Shown piece after piece: positions 53,704 to 62,843 of a stretch of 64,000 nucleotides of DNA; within the stretch, counting starts at the first letter, position 1, and each line of letters begins with the position of its first letter. Origin of the DNA: JAYZDF01 sp036337945 (GTDB lineage Bacteria > Myxococcota > Kuafuiibacteriia > Kuafuiibacteriales > Kuafuiibacteriaceae); contig JAYZDF010000010.1 of the NCBI GenBank assembly GCA_036337945.1, positions 68,750 to 132,749 of the forward strand, given 5' to 3'. A program made the translations under genes and the position numbers. The notes below the pieces were generated by a model. The model was given only the letters and a program-made list of their open reading frames with translations. It ran no database searches and was not told where the DNA came from.

Positions 53704-55329
53704 ATGTCACTAATTCGATCGCACCGTATTTTTTCGGTTATTTTTACCTTGGTCAGTCTTTCGTCGGGATCTTTGGCCTTTGCCGAACCAGAGGTAATCA
53801 AGGACTACTCTCCACTGCTGAGTCTTCAGGCTTCAAAATGGGAATTTGACTTCCCCGTGACTCTTTCTGGTCGTTACGAACGAACAGGTTCAATCCTCCT
53901 CGATCGCGATAATACTAGATTAGAAACTTCTTACGCAGACATGCTGGCCCGAGTTGGTTTTCGAGTGAACGCAAACGACGGCCTTCTTCCTTTTCTCTTC
54001 AAAGCTGAGTTCGAAGCAGACCTTGTGACTGGCTCAGAGCTTTTTGGTTCAGCCAAAGACGTTGACGGCTTTGGATTTTCAGGGACTCGTCCGCTTGTTA
54101 CCCCTGGGGATGCAGATTTCTATCGAGACAGCTTACGTAAAGCGTATATCCAGGCTTCGCTTATGCAGTACGCCCATCTTTTTGCGGGCGTAATGACGAG
54201 CCAGTGGGGACTTGGGCTTCTTGCGAATGATGGAACACAAGGCTGGAAACCAAGAAACGCAGTTTTCCATGACCCTCGAGGCGGCGACCGAGTGCTTCGC
54301 GCAATGCTCGCGACAGGCCCGCACGCAAAACGTCACCAGATCTTTGCGACAGTAGCGGTCGACCAATTACTCAATGACGATATCATGCTCGAAGGTGACG
54401 AAGGCTACCAAATCGTTAGCGCACTCATGTACGGACGCGGCAAACCGAAGAATGCAGGCATCTATTTCGTGCGACGCCACCAAGTCAGTCCCCAACGAAC
54501 GATCACCACGAGTGAACGTGAGTTCGGTATCAATGTCGCTGAGGGTGTGACCGACGTAAATGTCATCGATGCCACTTTCAGTCTTGAGTACGACCTTGGA
54601 GACTCCATTGGTCAGCTCAAACTTGCGGGCGAAGCCGCTTACATATTCGGAAACTCCACGCTTGCACCAAACGCAGAAGTCGATACGCGCGAAGTTCGTC
54701 AACTTGGTATCGCGGCGAAAGCGAGCCTGGATCGTAGTAACCACGGTTTCCTCGTCGACTTCATGTTGGCCTCGGGCGATGGCGATTTGAACGATGAATA
54801 CAACGCGGCCTTCATCGCAGACCCCAACTACACAATGGGTTTGCTTATGTATCGGCACCTCATGGCAGGTCATACCGGCCGTGCACTGGTTACAGCGAGC
54901 AACCCAGACATCGTCGGTGCGCCGCCACAGGATGTCGAACGATTCGCAACTCAGGGCAGCGTAAGTAACACCATCGCATTCTTTCCTCGCGCGTATTACC
55001 AGGTGCTCCAACGCGAAGCAGGCGACCGGATGGACCTAGAAGTTTATGGAGGCACTCTTTTCGCTTTCAGCGCAACACCATTACTCGATCCGTTCAACAC
55101 CCGAATACAGGGCGGCGACCCAAAGAATGCACTCAACGCGAGTGCTGGCTCATATCTTGGAACCGAGATTGATATAGGGTTTCGAACGCGGAGGTTCTTC
55201 AATAGTAGCCAACTGACCACAGGCGCTGAAATCGGCTACCTCATTCCCGGAAGCGCCTTCGTTTCAAATACGGGACAAAACCAAGAGAACGTCTTCGGCG
55301 GACGCTTCATCCTTGAATATCGGCTTTAG
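53704..55329 (+). CDS. Outer-membrane beta-barrel protein
   Basis: A 541-residue exported protein. ATG 53704 (the frame runs on to 53653) starts a signal peptide ending SLAFA. The mature part has alternating hydrophobic/polar strands with aromatic ends, for example FGINVAEGVTDVNVIDATFSLEYDL and VDFMLASGDGDLND, and closes with GGRFILEYRL; the hydrophobic last residue is typical for barrel insertion. No family recognised; a porin for large or hydrophobic substrates is a guess. The lipase-like gene starts 9 bp after its stop. Confidence 0.75.
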   Translation: MSLIRSHRIFSVIFTLVSLSSGSLAFAEPEVIKDYSPLLSLQASKWEFDFPVTLSGRYERTGSILLDRDNTRLETSYADMLARVGFRVNANDGLLPFLFKAEFEADLVTGSELFGSAKDVDGFGFSGTRPLVTPGDADFYRDSLRKAYIQASLMQYAHLFAGVMTSQWGLGLLANDGTQGWKPRNAVFHDPRGGDRVLRAMLATGPHAKRHQIFATVAVDQLLNDDIMLEGDEGYQIVSALMYGRGKPKNAGIYFVRRHQVSPQRTITTSEREFGINVAEGVTDVNVIDATFSLEYDLGDSIGQLKLAGEAAYIFGNSTLAPNAEVDTREVRQLGIAAKASLDRSNHGFLVDFMLASGDGDLNDEYNAAFIADPNYTMGLLMYRHLMAGHTGRALVTASNPDIVGAPPQDVERFATQGSVSNTIAFFPRAYYQVLQREAGDRMDLEVYGGTLFAFSATPLLDPFNTRIQGGDPKNALNASAGSYLGTEIDIGFRTRRFFNSSQLTTGAEIGYLIPGSAFVSNTGQNQENVFGGRFILEYRL

Positions 55330-55338
55330 GAGTCAAAA

Positions 55339-58300
55339 ATGAATAAGAGATTAATTCTAAGCACACTCATCCTCGGAACCGCAGCATGCATTGATAACGA
55401 CCCCGAAGGCATTGCCCCAGCGCAACCTGCGAAAACAACCATTGAAATGGACTTCTATAATCGTCCACTACCGAGCATCCCGCTGCCCAACGACATCGCG
55501 ACACGCTACGACCCAGACTCGGCAACCGGCTTACGTATCAATGCTTCCATGATTGCTCCAACCAAAATAGAGCGAGAAGTTCGAGAGCTTTTCGACCAAG
55601 TCGATGGCTGGAGCGTGTTCGGTCAAATAACGATCCCGTTCACTGGGCCAATCGACGTACAAAGTGTTGTCGATGGACACAGAGAGCTAAACTACGCCTT
55701 GGATAACGATGTCGTCTACCTGGTGAACGTCGACCGAAAATCGAAAAACTTCGGTAAGGTGCATCACCTTGACCTAGGAAACGGAAACTACCCTGTCCTT
55801 CTCGAACGAGGAGAATACTGGAAACATGACCCACGCGGCTGGACAGCGTCCTTATCCTTTGAAGAAGCAGACGAAGACCTAAATGGCGACGGTAAACTCA
55901 ACGAAGGCGAAGACACCGACGCAGACGGCGTACTGGACAAACCTAACTATTTTCCAGGAATGAACCCATCCCGCGATGATCTTGCAGGTCGAGCGGATGC
56001 TCTCATGACATTTTATGAAGCCGAGACGAATACATTGATTGCTCGACCTTTGGAGCCGCTTGATGAACGAACTCAGTACGCTGTTGTCGTGACCCGAAGA
56101 ATAAAAGATCTCGATGGCGAACCGGTTGGATCGCCATTTCCCTGGGTCAATGACAGCTCACAAACCAAGGCCCTTCTGCCCCTTTTTGAGGTCATGCCTC
56201 CTGGCTTGACGAAGGAAGATATCGCATTCGCTTTTTCCTTCACCACCCAAACAGTAGAGACCGGCTGGATCGCCGTTCGAGACGGCCTTTACGGAAGCGG
56301 TATCCAAAAACATATTGGTGAAAAATTTCCCGCAGAGCTCGCTGGTCTAGAGGATATTCGTGACGACAAGTTCGACCCCTTACTCAAGAACAAAAAAATC
56401 ATGTACACGGAGAATTGGTTCGAAAAAATCGAATCTGTATACAATGACGTTTTCGAAGCTGACGTTGCCGGACGCGAATTCATCGCCCTGAAATCAGCAC
56501 ATCAGTACATCGACTATCACGTCATAGGCTCCTATGAGTCACCACAACTGTTCGAGCGATTTGAACCAGACGGTGAAACTTGGCTTCGTTACAATGAGCA
56601 AACTTGGCCGGAAAACCTCGATACCGAACCTGCTCCTGTTCGCAGTGAGAAAGTCTACTTTTGGCTAACCGTACCTCGAAAGGAAGTGTCTAAACGCGGC
56701 GAAGGGAAACAAGCTCCCGTAGTCATTCTTGGACACGGATACAGCAGCAGTCGAATTGAACTCCTCCCATTCGCAGGTCACTTTGCGAAGCATGGCCTGG
56801 CTACCCTCGCTATAGACTGCGTATCACATGGAATTGGTGTCAGTGACTTAGTCCTGAATGCGGCACGACAAATCTTCAATGATGCAGGACTCGAACCTTT
56901 TGTCGATGCTGCGCTTAAAGACCGAGCAACAGACTTGAACGGAGACCTCGAGCGCGACTCTGGTGCAGACTTTTGGACATCCTACATTTTTCACACACGG
57001 GATGTCGTGAGACAGTCCGCGCTTGACTATATGCAGCTCATCCGAATCGTCAAAAGCTGGGACGGACAAAAAAAATGGGGCAAGTGGGCTGAAAATCTTG
57101 AAGGCCCGCTCGCTGGAGGACTCGCGGGAGATTTCGACGGAGACGGCGTTGTTGATATCGGGATCGACTCTACCATCGGTATCACAGGTGGTTCTTTGGG
57201 CGGCATCATGTCACTCGTTGTTGCCGGTATCGAGCCACACATCGACGTGTCTGTGCCTATCGCGGGCGGTGGTGGACTCTCAGATATTGGGATTCGATCG
57301 CTGCAAGGCGGCGTTCGAGAGGCTGTTGTCCTTAGAATGCTAGCGCCACTCTATACTGGCTCTACCAATGATACAGGTACTATGGTTATAGAAACCGTTG
57401 TTCCTGACCTAAACGGTTGGAAGTCGCTTCGGGTGAGCTCTGCTCGAAACGTGAAGGCCGGAGATACTGTGATTGTCGATAATTTAGACAATGGTGAGCG
57501 CTCTTGCGCATACGTCAACCAAGAAGGGAACTGGCGCGTTGGCATTGCGAGTGATGAAGGCGACCGACATGAAATCTCTTTCTACTCGGGTACAGCTTTG
57601 GTGCTCGGTGATACAGAGTGTGGCTTGAAAGATGGCGTTGAAGCCTACAAAACGATCAATACCTTCGAGCGAGAAATATACTTTCAAGCGCGCTATAAGG
57701 ATGCAGATACACCACTAGTCGCTCTTCAAGATGGATTCGGTCTGCGCCGAGCAAATCCAGAAGTTCGACGATTTATGTCCCTTGCACAACTTGCTTTAGA
57801 CCCAGCGGACCCGGCCGTTCTCTCTAAGCACACTCAAAAGGAACGGATTACCTACCCCTCAACTCAACAGACGACGGGGGCTCACTTGTTAGTCGTCACG
57901 ACCGTAGGCGATATGAATGTGCCCGCCAGCTCAGGGCTGTCGATCGGACGCGCGGCAGGTATATTGGAGTACCTTGAAGATGATAGTCGTTTAGGTAAAT
58001 CTCCAAACCAGGCCCTTATCGATACCTACATGGCAGAAGCGGTCAATACTACGAAACGATTCACATATGGCAACTCGCCGTCAGGTTACGGCGTACACAT
58101 GGATGTTGAAAACTTTAGCCAAAATTCTGATCGATGGGCCAACTGGACAAGAACGAGTTCTATGACTTGGAGTTCTACTATTGCCATGGATACGCGCTTC
58201 GGCGTGGACTCAAACGTGCCAAGATTGGCTGCGCCAATTCGAGCGGGTCTTTACAATATGGATGGCTCTGAACGAATTGACCCTCTGGGTGGCCGGTCGG

Positions 58301-58614
58301 GTGCCATCTTCCCTTATCCGGTTCCTCGAGGCGAACATGGATTTGCTTTCCCTGGGGCGCTCACGGAGCAACACATTCGAGATTGTAAACGAGAGTGTAG
58401 TGACGAAACCTGTAAAGCAAGTTGTGAAACACTCGACGGAAAAACCTTCGACGTAGGATTCTTCATGTTCAACATGCTCGCTCGGTACTTTTCTACCGAT
58501 GGTAAGGAGTTCAATGATTCGCTTTGTAACTCCAACAGTAGCTGTGTCGATAAAAACGGAGTTCCACATATTCCGCCTGTTCCACCGAAGCGAGACGAAA
58601 CAACACTTCGATAG
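55339..58614 (+). CDS. Large lipase-like alpha/beta-hydrolase lipoprotein (VolA-like)
   Basis: A 1091-residue lipoprotein (lipobox LGTAAC). The N-terminal ~400 residues are an Ig-like/beta region as in bacterial virulence-factor lipases, with an EF-type insert (about 180-204: DLNGDGKLNEGED...DADGVLD). The hydrolase core has VVILGHGYSSSR (oxyanion strand), then the nucleophile GITGGSLGGIMS, with FDGDGVVDIG just before it. A late Cys-rich segment (CKRECSDETCKASCE) and a serine/Cys tail end it. The precise substrate is unknown; lysophospholipid or wax esters are possible. AGGAG is 6 nt before the ATG, overlapping the barrel gene's stop. Confidence 0.85.
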   Translation: MNKRLILSTLILGTAACIDNDPEGIAPAQPAKTTIEMDFYNRPLPSIPLPNDIATRYDPDSATGLRINASMIAPTKIEREVRELFDQVDGWSVFGQITIPFTGPIDVQSVVDGHRELNYALDNDVVYLVNVDRKSKNFGKVHHLDLGNGNYPVLLERGEYWKHDPRGWTASLSFEEADEDLNGDGKLNEGEDTDADGVLDKPNYFPGMNPSRDDLAGRADALMTFYEAETNTLIARPLEPLDERTQYAVVVTRRIKDLDGEPVGSPFPWVNDSSQTKALLPLFEVMPPGLTKEDIAFAFSFTTQTVETGWIAVRDGLYGSGIQKHIGEKFPAELAGLEDIRDDKFDPLLKNKKIMYTENWFEKIESVYNDVFEADVAGREFIALKSAHQYIDYHVIGSYESPQLFERFEPDGETWLRYNEQTWPENLDTEPAPVRSEKVYFWLTVPRKEVSKRGEGKQAPVVILGHGYSSSRIELLPFAGHFAKHGLATLAIDCVSHGIGVSDLVLNAARQIFNDAGLEPFVDAALKDRATDLNGDLERDSGADFWTSYIFHTRDVVRQSALDYMQLIRIVKSWDGQKKWGKWAENLEGPLAGGLAGDFDGDGVVDIGIDSTIGITGGSLGGIMSLVVAGIEPHIDVSVPIAGGGGLSDIGIRSLQGGVREAVVLRMLAPLYTGSTNDTGTMVIETVVPDLNGWKSLRVSSARNVKAGDTVIVDNLDNGERSCAYVNQEGNWRVGIASDEGDRHEISFYSGTALVLGDTECGLKDGVEAYKTINTFEREIYFQARYKDADTPLVALQDGFGLRRANPEVRRFMSLAQLALDPADPAVLSKHTQKERITYPSTQQTTGAHLLVVTTVGDMNVPASSGLSIGRAAGILEYLEDDSRLGKSPNQALIDTYMAEAVNTTKRFTYGNSPSGYGVHMDVENFSQNSDRWANWTRTSSMTWSSTIAMDTRFGVDSNVPRLAAPIRAGLYNMDGSERIDPLGGRSGAIFPYPVPRGEHGFAFPGALTEQHIRDCKRECSDETCKASCETLDGKTFDVGFFMFNMLARYFSTDGKEFNDSLCNSNSSCVDKNGVPHIPPVPPKRDETTLR

Positions 58615-58634
58615 AATCGACCGAGAGGCATGGA

Positions 58635-58832
58635 TTGACAGACCAGGGACAGCAAGACCCGAAGGGGCGGCCTTCAATTGGCGTACAATTTGATTGTTGC
58701 AACGTCTATATGAGGTTTTATCGCCCTCCCCACAGAAACTTCTATTTAGCGCGCTGCCCCAAATGCGGCAAAAGCGTTCGCTTCGAAGTCCAAGAAGGTG
58801 GCAGCACGAGCCGCACCTGGCGAGTAAAATAG
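58635..58832 (+). CDS. Small zinc-ribbon protein
   Basis: A 65-residue protein starting at TTG, supported by GAGAGG 6 nt upstream. C21-C22 and C41-x2-C44 (FDCCNVYMRFY, ARCPKCGKSVRFEV) make a compact metal-binding ribbon, and the surrounding RFYRPPHRNFYLARCP pattern recurs in small conserved proteins of unknown function as I remember them. No signal. It lies 20 bp after the lipase-like gene and ends 2 bp before the convergent PglI-like gene. Confidence 0.65.
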   Translation: MTDQGQQDPKGRPSIGVQFDCCNVYMRFYRPPHRNFYLARCPKCGKSVRFEVQEGGSTSRTWRVK

Positions 58833-58834
58833 AA

Positions 58835-59476
58835 CTATTCTGCCTTTGGCTTGTTGAATCTAAACGGCAATTCCAAATAGAACTTTTTTCCGCTGGGCGG
58901 GGGGGAGACTCTCAGGCTGCAAAGTTCTCGGACCACACATCCTGGAACAAGAGCATTTAATAATGTCTTTTCAACCAGAACCACTTGCCGAACATGCCCG
59001 TCACTGCCTACTTCAAGCTCGACGACCAGACTGCCTTTTGTGAGTTGATTCAGCGAAACGATACTCTCTTTCGCGAGATCAACGTGGCACGCTGCAACTC
59101 TGCTTCCGAATGGAATGAGTCGTTTCTGAAATCTCTCAATATAAGATTTTGAAAGTTCCGAAGGACTATCAAAGTCGTCACCCACGGAGGCATCGGGCAC
59201 TTGAGTAATTTCAAAATACTCCGGGCATTTTGGAAACCGCAATTCTTCATCCAGCCCTTTTCCTTTTCTCTTTTTTGATTTTCGATACTTCGACTGCAGA
59301 TGTCTTGTCTGTCGCTCGTAACACCGAATCTCCTTGTTGAGATGCGGGGCGCCTAGTTTTAAGCTCTGGGTGATACACGCGGATTTCTTTTGTTGGATTC
59401 TTAGTCCGTTCGCTCTCGCGTCACTTAAGTGAAGCAAAATGCCCAAGGGAAGGAATGCAATAAGAAGACGACTCAA
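58835..59476 (-). CDS. Exported protein with AgmX/PglI-like C-terminal domain
   Basis: TTG 59476 is chosen because ACCTCC at 59481-59486 reads GGAGGT on this strand, 4 nt upstream, and a clean signal peptide follows (SRLLIAFLPLGILLHLSDARA). The middle is very basic (YRKSKKRKGKG). The C-terminal ~90 residues, with CHVDLAKESIVSLNQLTKGSLVVELEVGSDGHVRQVVLVEK...CVVRELCSLRVSPPPSGKKFYLELPFRF, match the AgmX/PglI C-terminal pattern: paired Cys, a strand with DGxV, and closing PFRF. Such domains occur in myxobacterial motility and envelope proteins. Confidence 0.75.
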   Translation of the reverse strand: MSRLLIAFLPLGILLHLSDARANGLRIQQKKSACITQSLKLGAPHLNKEIRCYERQTRHLQSKYRKSKKRKGKGLDEELRFPKCPEYFEITQVPDASVGDDFDSPSELSKSYIERFQKRLIPFGSRVAACHVDLAKESIVSLNQLTKGSLVVELEVGSDGHVRQVVLVEKTLLNALVPGCVVRELCSLRVSPPPSGKKFYLELPFRFNKPKAE

Positions 59477-59480
59477 GATG

Positions 59481-59486
59481 ACCTCC
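59481..59486 (-). promoter_or_regulatory. Ribosome binding site deciding a TTG start
   Basis: GGAGGT on the minus strand, 4 nt before TTG 59476. It fixes the start of the PglI-like gene in place of the longer frame to 59581. Confidence 0.65.
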
Positions 59487-59511
59487 AAGAATAAGATGAT
59501 TATACTTCGAA

Positions 59512-59967
59512 CTACATAGAACAAATAGTTGGTCCACATGCTGTGCCTGTACACTGCCAGGAACCGCCCTCGAGAGTGCATAGGTCGCTACAACCATCGC
59601 CCGAATCTGTATTGCCGTCATCGCAACCTTCAGGTGTCTGTTTTACCCCGTCTCCGCATACGCCCATAAAAGTTTGGCAAGAATCCAAGCAATATTGTGA
59701 ACCACATGCACCGCCATCATCACAGGCCTCCACCGAGAATTGAACTCGGCCATCCCCGCAGGAGCCTATGACTTTTTGACAGTCTGATGAGCAATAGTCA
59801 CCTGAAGATGTATTTCCGTCATCGCAAAGCTCGCCGTCGTCAACAGTACCATTTCCGCACAGGGTCATTGTGGGAGGCTCATTGGACGTTTTTGGATCAT
59901 CGCCACAGGCGAACAACACAAGAAGGGCGGCGGCGGAAGTAAAGTTCTTCAACGAGGCTGACCGTAG
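59512..59967 (-). CDS. Cys-rich repeat lipoprotein
   Basis: A ~151-residue lipoprotein (lipobox ALLVLFAC) with three Cys-rich repeats of the myxococcal type: CGNGTVDDGELCDDGNTSSGDYCSSDC, CGDGRVQFSVEACDD and CGDGVKQTPEGCDDGNTDSGDGCSDLC. Each unit has CGDG then CDDGN...GDxCS..C and should be disulfide-bonded, perhaps with calcium. ATG 59967 is preferred to 59991. It lies between the SUMF1-like gene (3 bp from the longer start) and the PglI-like gene. Confidence 0.85.
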   Translation of the reverse strand, partial: LRSASLKNFTSAAALLVLFACGDDPKTSNEPPTMTLCGNGTVDDGELCDDGNTSSGDYCSSDCQKVIGSCGDGRVQFSVEACDDGGACGSQYCLDSCQTFMGVCGDGVKQTPEGCDDGNTDSGDGCSDLCTLEGGSWQCTGTACGPTICSM

Positions 59968-59994
59968 CATTACAAAAAGAGTCTGACCCAAGGT

Positions 59995-60735
59995 TCATTC
60001 ATACGCAATCGTACGAAAGCCTACATGCGAGTGCCGACCGTCTTTCAGGTAGCCATTCCAATGGTCGGCACGGTTTTGCTCTGGACGTGACGCCCAAGAG
60101 CCACCCCGAACCGCCATCGCGCCTCTTTGCTCATCATCATCGAAAGGGTTAGTCGTCCACTGCCAAAGATTCCCGACCATGTCATGATGACCGAATTCAG
60201 CAACGGATTGAGGGAAATAACCAACAGGCCATGTAACCCTGGGTCCAACACCTCGTACGCCTACTCGATTATCTTCCCACTCATTTCCCCAAGGATAAAC
60301 CAAGCCTTGGGTTCCTCGGGCAGCCGCTTCCCACTGCGCCTCATTAGGTAAGTGACGGCCTTCAAAGCGACAAAAAGCGTTTGCTTCGTACCAACTTACG
60401 CCAACAACCGGCCTCGAAGGACGTAAAAAGCGTCGCCAAAGGGGCCAGTTGGTATCGTGCCAAAACCGCGGTGCATCGATATCGTTCTCTTCTTTCCAGT
60501 CCCAAGACTCATCATCCCAGTAATCGGGCTTCTCATAACCGCCCTGCTTCACGAATCGCGCATATCGATAGACCGTTACTGGATATCGATCCATAGAGAA
60601 ACGCTTGATAAATTGACGACCACCCGCCCTTTCAGACAAGGGATATACGGCGGCGGGAACGATATTCTGAGGGGCAGAAAAACCGAGGTCAACAGCGTCT
60701 TTCATCTCGCGAACCACCGCCCCTTCACTTAACAC
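59995..60735 (-). CDS. SUMF1/FGE-fold protein lacking the catalytic cysteines
   Basis: A 246-residue formylglycine-generating-enzyme-like fold: FSMDRYPVTVYRYARFV, PVVGVSWYEANAFCRFEGRHLPNEAQWEAAARG, YPWGNEW, DMVGNLWQWT, RGGSWASRPEQNRADHW and HVGFR. Active FGE has two Cys in the GGS(Y/W)-x-C region; here it reads GGSWAS, so the oxidase chemistry is probably lost and it may be a binding or EgtB-like relative. The start is uncertain (GTG 60735 or ATG 60705). First gene of the run with the Cys-rich and PglI-like genes. Confidence 0.82.
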   Translation of the reverse strand: MLSEGAVVREMKDAVDLGFSAPQNIVPAAVYPLSERAGGRQFIKRFSMDRYPVTVYRYARFVKQGGYEKPDYWDDESWDWKEENDIDAPRFWHDTNWPLWRRFLRPSRPVVGVSWYEANAFCRFEGRHLPNEAQWEAAARGTQGLVYPWGNEWEDNRVGVRGVGPRVTWPVGYFPQSVAEFGHHDMVGNLWQWTTNPFDDDEQRGAMAVRGGSWASRPEQNRADHWNGYLKDGRHSHVGFRTIAYE

Positions 60736-60880
60736 AAATCATTTCTACTTCGCCAGAGGTGAAAAACGCCAAATTCTTGTCTTTCTTGAGCAATCATGGA
60801 CAAATCAGTGCTTTTGAGATGCAGCATTTCGCGTATTGTGCCAGAGATATCGTCAACGTAATCATGGTGAGGCCACGACT

Positions 60881-62260
60881 TTGAATCTACCTTTCGAGCT
60901 AACCGTTGCGCTGCGATACATTCGCTCGAAGCGGAAAGGACCTGTTTCCTTGATTACACTGATCACGATCGGTGGGGTATGGCTTGGCGTTACTGCGCTG
61001 ACGGTAGTCACGTCAGTTTGGAACGGTTTCGAGGCAGAATTTCTCAGCAAACTTTTGGGAATCAACGCACACTCGGTTGTCCTAAGAAATCTCGACGTTT
61101 TCCGCGACTACGAGTCAATGAGCGAAAAGCTCAAAAAGGAACAGGGAATTACGGTTGTAAATCCTTTCGTCTACAGCGAGGTGATTGTGCGTAGCCCAAG
61201 GGCTACGTCTGGTGTTGCCATCAAGGGAGTAGACGCTAGATACGCTAAAGAGACACCGCTCACAGAATATGTAAAGCCTGGCGTGATTGAGAGTCTTTCT
61301 GACTCGGATACCAGCACAAACACCTTGCCCGCGATTCTTATAGGTAAAGAGCTGAGAGAGACACTGCTCGTAGAAAAAGGCGACACTATTAGCGTAATTT
61401 CTCCATATGGAGGTGAAGAAGGCCAGCCAAAAGCGATGGATTTTCGAGTCGCAGGCGTCTTTCATTCAGGTATGCACGAATTCGATGCCCGTATGGTTTT
61501 TGTCTCTTTAGCTGTCGCCCAAGACTTTTTTCGACTCTATGACACGGTCACCGGGCTTGAAATTTGGACGATGGACTCATCTAAATCTTTCATGCTTGTC
61601 CGCAATGCGATTCGTAATGCTGTAAAAGATAAGCTTACGAAGGATAATAATGGGGACGGCCTGTTTAACAAAGAGGACGGAGACGACTTTGATGACCGGA
61701 ACAAGAATGGCGTTTTTGATCCAGAAAATAACTCTGACCCTTACGCATATGAAGTCAGGGACTGGTCTCAGACCAACCGAAGTACGTTCGGCGCTGTCCA
61801 ACAACAAAAGCAGCTCATCAGTATCGTCTTAGGATTTATTATTCTCGTCGCTGCCTTCAACATCGTTGCAACACTGATTCTTCTTATTCTAGAAAAAAGC
61901 CGTGAAATTGCGGTTTTGAAATCAATGGGTGCAAGCAACCGATCAATTCTCACGATATTCGTCATCGACGGGCAAATTATAGGTCTTACCGGGTGCATTC
62001 TTGGCGTAATAACGGGTCTATTATTGTGCTCGCTTTTGGAAACCTATGGATTGAAGCTAGATCCCAGAGTTTACTTCCTTGAGAACCTACCGATTGTTGT
62101 AAGACCAGTAGAAATAGCCCTCGTGGCTGCGTTCGCGTTAGGCGCTGCCACACTTGCAACTTTGTACCCCGCATACCGGGCAGCCCATATGGCTCCAGTT
62201 GATGGCTTGAGAGACGGGAAGTCTGCGGGAGTCGCTCCCCCTAAACCGACGACTCACTAA
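60881..62260 (+). CDS. LolC/LolE-type ABC permease with an acidic calcium-loop insert
   Basis: MacB/LolC-E-type permease that releases lipoproteins from the inner membrane. TTG 60881 has GGTGAGG 8 nt upstream; the frame runs on to 60836. N-terminal FELTVALRYIRSKRKG, helix 1 with ITIGGVWLGVTALTVV, a periplasmic domain of about 200 residues, then three helices with KSREIAVLKSMGAS and LYPAYRAAHMAPVDGLR. At residues 255-287 lies an extra acidic segment: DNNGDGLFNKEDGDD, then DDRNKNGVFDPENNSDP, two EF/thrombospondin-like loops that standard LolC/E lack. No ATPase (LolD) gene is adjacent. Confidence 0.88.
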   Translation: MNLPFELTVALRYIRSKRKGPVSLITLITIGGVWLGVTALTVVTSVWNGFEAEFLSKLLGINAHSVVLRNLDVFRDYESMSEKLKKEQGITVVNPFVYSEVIVRSPRATSGVAIKGVDARYAKETPLTEYVKPGVIESLSDSDTSTNTLPAILIGKELRETLLVEKGDTISVISPYGGEEGQPKAMDFRVAGVFHSGMHEFDARMVFVSLAVAQDFFRLYDTVTGLEIWTMDSSKSFMLVRNAIRNAVKDKLTKDNNGDGLFNKEDGDDFDDRNKNGVFDPENNSDPYAYEVRDWSQTNRSTFGAVQQQKQLISIVLGFIILVAAFNIVATLILLILEKSREIAVLKSMGASNRSILTIFVIDGQIIGLTGCILGVITGLLLCSLLETYGLKLDPRVYFLENLPIVVRPVEIALVAAFALGAATLATLYPAYRAAHMAPVDGLRDGKSAGVAPPKPTTH

Positions 62261-62789
62261 AAACCTGAGCCGAAAAACACAACAGCTTTGCATGGCCCGC
62301 GTGGTAGTCAGCAAGACTCACATTGGCCTTGTGACAAGTCTGAGCGATAAAAGTAGGAATATCCCAGCCAAAGGACGTCGCGACCTGAGGCAACAAAACG
62401 CCTCGTTTGTTACCGAGTTCGATCACGAGTCCATGAAGTCCGATTTGCAGCTGACTTTCATTGCTCACTACAACTGGAGGAGACAAGACAGAGATCTCAA
62501 TCGTAATTCCGGCAATTTCCTCTGGCTGTACGGGAGCGAATCGAGGGTCAGAAAGCGCAGCTGACTTCGCCATTTTTTCCACGACCTGAAACAAAGGAAT
62601 GGCAGAGGTTAGGCATCCTATGCATCCCCTAAGTTCGTGACCGGCTTTATGTAGAGACACAAAAGCGCCGTACCCCGACGGATAGTCACACTCGATATCT
62701 TGCGAAATATGCTCGTCTTGCTGAGCCGCGGCTCTTATTGAGCATCGTGCTAGTCGCAGCAGCTCACGTTGTTGCTCAAGACCTAACAT
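62241..62789 (-). CDS. amrA: AmmeMemoRadiSam system protein A
   Basis: A 182-residue AMMECR1-domain protein. The signature is GYGAFVSLHKAGHELRGCIGCL, with KSAALSDPRFAPVQPEEI and SVLSPP; all are standard for AMMECR1. The family often occurs with a radical SAM protein (AmrS) and a Memo-like protein (AmrB), neither seen here. Function is not established. Its end overlaps the permease gene by 20 bp, convergently. Confidence 0.93.
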   Translation of the reverse strand: MLGLEQQRELLRLARCSIRAAAQQDEHISQDIECDYPSGYGAFVSLHKAGHELRGCIGCLTSAIPLFQVVEKMAKSAALSDPRFAPVQPEEIAGITIEISVLSPPVVVSNESQLQIGLHGLVIELGNKRGVLLPQVATSFGWDIPTFIAQTCHKANVSLADYHAGHAKLLCFSAQVFSESSV

Positions 62790-62843
62790 AAAGCTCGCAT
62801 CAAAATACCGCTCAGTTTCTGGGAGATTTCTTTCATCCTCTAG

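Noticed and set aside
54367..55011. 214-codon open frame opposite the barrel gene
   Set aside because: Shadow of the real gene: no ribosome site and composition typical of antisense reading of a coding strand.
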